Source: Oxytricha trifallax | Lineage: Eukaryota > Ciliophora > Spirotrichea > Sporadotrichida > Oxytrichidae | Direction of reading: 5' to 3' | Assembly (NCBI GenBank): GCA_000711775.1 | Contig: ARYC01002121.1 | Location: 1 to 64,000 of the forward strand | DNA length: 64,000 nt | Part shown: positions 58,080 through 64,000 of the stretch, piece by piece | Position numbering within the stretch: the stretch's first letter is position 1 | Layout of the letters: each line of letters opens with the position of its first letter | Notes under the pieces: model-generated | The model's input: only the letters and a program-made list of their open reading frames with translations | The model's database searches: none | Told to the model about the DNA's origin: nothing | Program-made: the position numbers and the translations under genes

Positions 58080-59180
58080 ATGTATTCGGGAGGCGTACTC
58101 ACAAGAACTCACATGGGCCAGAGTAAAACTCAGTTTTATTCTGGGGATGGCACAGGTAGAGACACCTACGTCTACAATAACAATGGGGGTTTCTGCCCAT
58201 CTGCCATGCCCACTAAGATTGAAGAGTTAGGTAGGTATTTTTCCACATTATTATCGATAAATTGAAATTTCAATTATCAAATCAATCTAAAAGCAGACTT
58301 ATTTACTCAAATTGAACTATAGGGACATTTTACTTCTAAAAGCAGAGAGCTACTAACACATTGCCCACTATACATTCAAAGGGGGTTTAGTATGTGAATA
58401 ATGGGGGTGGCCGTGATACGTATATATCAAATTCTTCAGGTGGATTGAGAACAATCTCGTAATAAAATAATCTCATCTTTAATCAATTGGTAATTGGCTC
58501 TTAATGCTTTAGCCAAGTATAATTCATAAGCTTCAATTAAAATTTGTTAATGTACTCTCCTGCTTAATTCAAAAATACATTTTACAACAACTTGAGAGTT
58601 TATGACAAGGCAGTTTAAAGCAAAAATGTGAGAAGCAGGACAGCCACCAAGTCTCAACGAGGAGATGTCTTCACGAGAAGTCAAACTCATTTCAATGATA
58701 AATTCTCCAGAGAAAGTAATTTTATCAGGCATTATTCAACAATTAATTAGGTTAAAGTAATTAATGAAAAGATCTAACCCTATTGGCTATGAAATTAATT
58801 GATTTCATATTGTTTTAGATTAGAAAAACATGGATTTAAGATTAAGTATGCCTAAGGGTCTGCAATAGGTTGATAGTGGGAAAATCTTAAAGAACAGTGG
58901 ATTCGATTTGAAGCCATTGCTTCATGAGAAAGAAGTCTATATTTATAATTTTTATATATTTAAATCATATAATTATTTGATATTTTGAGAAGAATTAAAT
59001 TGCACAAATGCTAGAAATTTGGAAAGAAAAAAAGATATATAAAAAAATTGCAAAACAACTTTTATTTTTAGGAGGGATAGATTAGATTAGAATAAAATAA
59101 ACTAGATAATCATTTTAATATTAATTAAAGTCAACGGTGAAAGATTGGATCTTAACAGTTACAAGAAATACATCAAGTGA
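58080..59180 (+). CDS. small Gly/Asn/Tyr-rich protein, possibly ciliary
   Basis: Start ATG 58080 (MYSGGVLTRTHMGQSKTQFY). First block ends SAMPTKIEELG at a GTAGGT donor. Second block 58320-58460 reads TFYFQKQRATNTLPTIHSKG. An internal repeat is visible: GTGRDTYVYNNNGGF in block one and GGGRDTYISNSSGGL in block two. Third block 58545-58745: FYNNLRVYDKAVQSKNVRSR. Later MDLRLSMPKGLQQVDSGKIL (58830) and VNGERLDLNSYKKYIK with TGA 59178-59180. Repeated short GRDTY motifs recall small microtubule-associated inner proteins of cilia, but this is a guess. Several IESs or introns. Confidence 0.62.
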
Positions 59181-59564
59181 GATACCATATTGATTGACTG
59201 AGTTAAGCAAATATCTTAAGATAGAATATATAATAAATTGAAGAGCTTCACTCCAAGAAAAGCATTTAAATCATCATTGAAGTGAATAAGCATTATATCG
59301 TTATTAATGAAGTTAATTATTTAACGTTTTTAGTTCGAAATTTCAAATAATCCTGTTCAGTTATTTGTATTAAAGGGTATAATATATAATTGCCAAACTT
59401 TAAGTTTATTTTATCATTCACCTCTTGATATATAAAAAGGTATTAAGATTATATTGTGCGAGGGCATAAAATTGTGGACTATATAAGCCGTTGGAATCGC
59501 AAAATTAATAATTAATTAAATTTTCAAAATTTACTTTGCACTAAAGTTAAAATCTTTTGCACAC
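59181..59564. other. spacer before the helicase gene
   Basis: AT-rich. The first 100 bases stay protein-like in the upstream frame across TGAs, judged to be chance. A GT-AG interval of 26 nt (59176-59201) could be an alternative end of the previous gene. Confidence 0.4.
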
Positions 59565-62500
59565 ATGATTGAAGATACACAAAGCAACTTTTAAGTTGCC
59601 GACCTCCAAGAGACTACAACTATGGACACCAACTTCGAAGGTAAGAGTAGTAGTTCAAGACTACAAGAGCAAGAGCACCTCACTGGCATTGACTCTCATC
59701 TCAGAAAGTACCCAAAAGGCTCACCTATCCAGAAGATCGCTCATCAGTATAAAAACAACTGCTTCTTATTTATCTTTAACACAAAAAATTTGAGCTATGA
59801 ATAATATCTTTAAGATATCAGCAACCAAAGGCAAGGCTTCCAGATGTTGAGAGACAAGACTACGAGTTCAAGATGAACACATCTCCAGATGATGACAACC
59901 AGTACTATGATGCTTTCTAAGAAGAACCCTCAGAGATGATCACACCCCAAGATAACATGAAGCAGCACACACCCTCTAAGCATGTCTAGATCCCTTCATC
60001 TGTGAGATATCAATCAACTTCACCTAAGAAAAGTGACAAAAATCAAGATTTGGACATCACTACATCAACAAAAATGGCTTCTCCAGGTTCAGGGCAAAAT
60101 CAAGCAAAAAGTCAAGAAGACACTCTGGACCAAGACCAGCAAACTCACATGACCAGCACCTACGATGACTGCCAAAACTTCAAGATCACTGCTAGCATGA
60201 GTCCAACCAGGAAAGAGTCCAAGAGTCAGAGAAAAGTCGAAAAGATGCTTTCCACTGCAAATGATCATCAAAATGATAATCAAGCCATCTCTGCCACATT
60301 GCAAGCTGTTCTTGACAATGACGTCTAAAGTTAAGAGCAAAGGCAAAGCCACTACTCTGACTATGAAGAAGAGAGCGAGAGGATCAAGCAGGCAACCATT
60401 GAGTATGTGGAGAGGCTCATATGCAGAGGGGCTGACGATGACAGTCAGAGAAATGGCTCAGAAGATGGAGATGAACAGATGATTGTGGAACTAAACCAAC
60501 CAATCCCCAAGAGAAATAAATATTTTAAGGATTTATAATTGATGCATTATGTTAAGAGAAACATCTTGCCAGAAGGCTTTGAGAGCGACGATGATGACCA
60601 ATGTAAGTTGAACTCTTGCTCATTAACATCCAATATAGTCGAGGAAGCTTTCAAGCGCAGAAGGGACATCAAGAAAGAGCACAAGACCGATGAGGATGAG
60701 AGACCAAATCCAATGAATGACGATGATTGCTGTGATTTTGATGATTTCACTCTGAAAAAAGGAAATCTAAAGAGAGATTCTATGAAAGATAAAAGCAGAA
60801 GCCAGAGCAAAGATTCAAGAAATCACCACTCTCAGAAAGATCGCAGAATTTAGTCATCTTTTCATCAGGAAGAGAGAGACGATTCTGAGATATTAAAATA
60901 ATTATAAACCCTAAATGAATTTGAGATAAATTTTTAACTGAGAAAGATATGAGGAGGATGGACAACAACAGATCCAAGTCAAAGTATCCTTCTGAAGTTG
61001 TTTCAAACAAAAAGGATATGAGTTCAGGCAATGAAGTTTATGGTGACTCATAAGAGGGATAGTTTGTCAACTACCCTGAGATCAGTCAGAAGTCTGTGGC
61101 TATCTTAAAGGAGAGAGGCATCAAGTACCTCTTCCCCATTCAACAAGAGTGCTTCTACCCCATCTATATAATTTTTTATATGAATAGTATTTTTTAAGTG
61201 TTTTATATCTATGAAGGCAAGGATTTGATAGGCAGAGACTTAACAGGCTCAGGAAAGACTCTCGCTTTTGTCCTCCCACTACTTGAGAGACTTAGAAAGA
61301 CTAAAAAACTTGGTACAAGAAAGATCTAAGCTATAGTTCTTGCTCCAACCAGAGAACTAGCTGTGCAGGTATACTTTATCAAATAACAATTTATAAGGAT
61401 ATTAAGATCAAGGAAGTTTAAGAAGCATTGTAAGTTGCTAAACTTACTTTATAGGTACAAAACGTATTTGCTTAAATGAAACACTTTGATGACGAGTACA
61501 GAACCTTGACAGTGTATGGTGGAGTCCCAATTGATCCTTAAACTTCAGCTTTGACCAGAGGTGTGGATATCTTTGTTGGTACTACTGGTAGAGTACTTGA
61601 CCACATCGAGAGAGGTAACATCTTGTATTTTAATAAATTTGATTTTTTCTAATAATTCCAGTAACTCAATAAAAATTTTATAAAATATCGACTTTTCAGG
61701 TATCAAGTCAGTGTTCTTGGATGAAGCTGATGTGATGTTGAAACTTGGTTTCAAGGAAGATGTAGACAAGATCCTCTCTATCATTCGTGATCAATCATAA
61801 ATTATCCAAGTATATAAGCTGATATATACTACCCCTTATTTCAAAGTCATACAACATTAATTATAAAACGTTTTATTGAATGTCGTGAGGACATCTAAAT
61901 TTGCTTGTTTTCAGCAACTATTCCACCCTGGGTTCGTGACATCGCACAAGAGCACTTAAGATAAGGTTATACCATGGTTGACCTTGCAAAAGATCTCAAG
62001 AACAAGACTGCCAAGAGAGTGAGACACATAGCCATCAACTGCCCATTCTACAAGACCGAGCAAGTAATTCTCGACTTGTGTAAGAATATTTCTTTTTCAT
62101 TAACTTGAGGACTTAAATTTTTTATTGTAACTAACTGCTTGTTACATTTAGGTGCTTTTTGATACACTTTATAAATTGAGGTTATAGTGATGATGTATGG
62201 TACAGGAGGTAGATCGATAGTATTCACTAAGACTAAGTCAGATGCAAACTCACTTATATCTTCAGACAGATTCTCAAAGAATGATATCCAAGTCATGCAT
62301 GGTGACATTCATTTATTCTATATAAACTAATGAATAAACGCACATTAACTTCAATAAATCATTTTATTGATAGTATTTGTGATTCCACAACATTCAAGAG
62401 AGATGACTCTCAGAGCTTTCAAAGAAGGTAGATTGAAGGTTCTAGTTGCTACAGACGTTGCTTCCAGAGGTCTTGACATTCCAAATGTTGAACTTATTGT

Positions 62501-64000
62501 ACAAACTGAACCACCACAAGACCCAGAGACTTACATTCACAGAGCTGGTCGTACTGCAAGAGCTGGCAAGGAAGGTACATGCATTTAATAAATGAAGATT
62601 AAGGCGCCAGTAATTCATTACTTAGTGAATTTTATGATTGTCCTCTATCAGAACAAGACTCAGTACATGATGGAGTAGATTGAGCAACGTGCAGGCATAC
62701 AGTTTGAACAAATGTCTGCACCATCCCCAAGTGAAGTCATGAATGCAAAGCAAAAGCTAATGGATAATCAAAAGAAGAGTGGCAAGAATGGTCAGGATAT
62801 ATAATTCATTATTAATATAGCATATTTAATCAGGGAGTTGTGAACAATATCATGGAGATTTCCCAAGTTGATGAAAACTTCAACATCAAGGATCACTTTG
62901 AAGAGGCTCAAGAGTTACTTACTCAGTTCGAAGGAGATGCAAAGAAAGCACTTTGCAGAGCTATTGCCTTGATCAAGAATCTCTAGACAAAGCAACAGCC
63001 CATTGAAAGATTCATTTCTTTTGATTGACAATATTCTAAGTCTTTTGTAAAAATTTAAAGATACAATCCAGATCTCGCTGCTAGCAAGCCTGACTATCAA
63101 AATTCAAACACCAGAGTCTTTGACAAGGAGAACAGATCAAATACTTTTAACTCTTAGCCAACTGGCTTTGGCAGAGGTAGAGGAGGTTTTGCAGGTAACA
63201 CCATGAGCAGAGATGAAGAGAGCAAGCCATTTTCAAGAGGCAGAGGATAGAGTATTGGAGGCGCTGGTCCTGGAGTCAATCATAATCTTTTTTATTATTC
63301 ATAATGTTTTAAAATTTATTTTATCAAAAATATTTAATTATTTTGAGTGATATTTTATATTAATCGAATAATTTCTGATATAGTTTTTTATTTACAATTC
63401 ATATTATGAAAAATCATATTTAAATATATTCTTCATATAATAAATTTATTAGCTATTAGTTTATAATTAATTTAGGGACGAATTCATTATAATTTGTATA
63501 TATTAAGAGAGCCCTATAATTAATTGGAATTTCTGTTAAAATTTCTTTAATGATATTATTCTGTATTATACATAAATATATTTCAAATAAATTTTTGGGT
63601 TTATAAATCAATTCAGAGATTTCGATAATAATCGCAATCAAATGGACAGAGACGGTGATGGCAAGTCTAGCAAGTACTCTCATATGTCGAATATGAGCAG
63701 ACCTTCCCAATTCAACTACTCTACCCCACAAAGCTCAGTTCATTCAACCCCATCTTACAACTCTCATGAAAGCTTTTCAGGCAGACAATTCCCAATGCAA
63801 CAACAGAGAACTCCACAGGTAAGCGGTGCTGAGTCTTACATTTCATAGACACCAGCTGACTTCAGAGACGAGGACTCTTCAAGAATCATCTTCATGTCAA
63901 ACATTCACTATAAGTGTAGTGAGAGTGATCTATTCACACTGTTCAGAGAGAACAACCTGAGAGTTTCAAAGTTGATCATTCACAGAGACAAGGAGACTGG
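59565..64000 (+). CDS. DDX21-like DEAD-box RNA helicase with C-terminal RRM (3' end outside window)
   Basis: Nucleolar-type RNA helicase. Start ATG 59565 ([18 protein letters not shown]). About 400 residues of acidic/Ser-rich extension (to 60990), then helicase motifs: Q region [26 protein letters not shown], Ia APTRELAVQ, Ib TTGR (usual TPGR), [37 protein letters not shown] and [31 protein letters not shown]-like region ([20 protein letters not shown]) and an RGG tail ([22 protein letters not shown]) follow, as in DDX21. After a 352-bp IES the frame continues to an RRM start, [17 protein letters not shown]...IIHRDKETG, cut by the window. IESs with pointers ATCAG, GAGA, ATCTAT, ATTC and AATC each restore the frame exactly. 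Introns include 62080-62187. All blocks linear. Confidence 0.92.
59748..59821. other. 74-bp IES in the helicase gene, pointer ATCAG
   Basis: ATCAG at 59743-59747 and 59817-59821. Joins IQKIAH to [10 protein letters not shown]. Confidence 0.88.
60927..60943. other. 17-bp IES in the helicase gene, pointer GAGA
   Basis: GAGA at 60923-60926 and 60940-60943. Excision joins LNEFE to [12 protein letters not shown]. Without it, the upstream frame runs into TGA at 60950. Confidence 0.85.
61168..61212. other. 45-bp IES in the helicase gene, pointer ATCTAT
   Basis: ATCTAT at 61162-61167 and 61207-61212. Joins ECFYPIY to [10 protein letters not shown]. Confidence 0.9.
61372..61457. other. 86-bp segment, IES (pointer AGGTA) or intron
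   Basis: AGGTA at 61367-61371 and 61453-61457. The interval also has GT...AG ends and either removal gives the same protein, RELAVQ to VQNVFAQ. The sequence alone cannot tell which. Confidence 0.8.
62080..62187 (+). other. 108-nt intron in the helicase gene
   Basis: GTAAGAATATT to GGTTATAG. Joins VILDL to [13 protein letters not shown]. Confidence 0.75.
62311..62385. other. 75-bp IES in the helicase gene, pointer ATTC
   Basis: ATTC at 62307-62310 and 62382-62385. Joins VMHGDI to [12 protein letters not shown], matching HGDIPQ of DDX21. Confidence 0.88.
63288..63639. other. 352-bp IES in the helicase gene, pointer AATC
   Basis: AATC at 63284-63287 and 63636-63639. Joins [10 protein letters not shown] to [11 protein letters not shown], tying the RGG tail to the RRM part. 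Confidence 0.8.

Noticed and set aside
59130-59285. TGA read as Trp, extending the 58080 gene past TGA (also tempting near 31000-31200 and 54590)
   Set aside because: Conserved genes (LC8, tubulin, both kinases, CDP-DAG synthase) end at TGA at natural C-termini, and Trp is TGG throughout. The apparent extensions are few and other frames explain them.
60948-60955. Bacterial-style ATGA overlap of two genes
   Set aside because: A 17-bp GAGA-pointer IES just upstream makes one continuous helicase gene.

Overview
The window reads as germline (micronuclear) DNA of a spirotrich ciliate of the Oxytricha/Stylonychia group. TAA and TAG are used as glutamine inside clearly conserved proteins, and TGA is the only stop. 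Genes are cut into short coding blocks (MDSs) by AT-rich internal eliminated sequences (IESs) that lie between short direct repeats (pointers). Transposons with telomere-like ends (CAAAACCCCAAAACCCC) and 3-bp ANT target duplications are TBEs. Reading with the standard code hides nearly all genes. I found no CRISPR array, rRNA gene or convincing tRNA gene.

Layout. 1-9245: the 3' part of a hybrid histidine kinase gene (HK1), whose blocks are separated by a partial TBE (A), a foldback element holding a full TBE (B), a 973-bp palindrome and a degraded smaller palindrome. 10256-12454: a shrunken TBE (D). 12692-20868: a second, tandem histidine kinase gene (HK2) with PAS, HisKA, HATPase and receiver parts; between PAS and HisKA sits a 3.8-kb nest of foldback elements. 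21682-23296: a protein with a WW-like segment and two dsRNA-binding segments. 23642-26512 (minus): CDP-diacylglycerol synthase, containing a 547-bp palindromic IES. 27435-30121 (minus): a divergent beta-tubulin. 31508-36078 (minus): an LC8-type dynein light chain with a whole TBE (C) inside its first intron. 36295-37065 (minus): a PAP2-type phosphatase. 37704-40720 (minus): an unknown Q/N-rich protein. 40721-44340: a gene-poor stretch of foldback remnants and a GC-rich patch. 44341-48032 (minus): a synaptojanin-like Sac/5-phosphatase. 48430-52880: a small membrane protein and a divergent, roughly 1000-residue Q/N-rich protein. 53158-55283: a RIB43A-like axonemal protein. 55537-57683: an unknown acidic protein. 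58080-59180: a small Gly/Asn-rich protein. 59565-end: a DDX21-like DEAD-box helicase with an acidic N-terminus and a C-terminal RRM, running off the window.

The genes look like unrelated single-gene units of the kind that become separate nanochromosomes after development. Several point to ciliary or lipid roles (dynein light chain, RIB43A, beta-tubulin, CDP-DAG synthase, PAP2, synaptojanin). Every gene I could follow has its blocks in linear, non-scrambled order. The most notable structure is the set of foldback (palindromic) elements: at least five sequence families, nested in each other and in IESs, with target duplications of different lengths. Coordinates of gene ends and of listed pointers were read base by base; block limits inside several genes are approximate.
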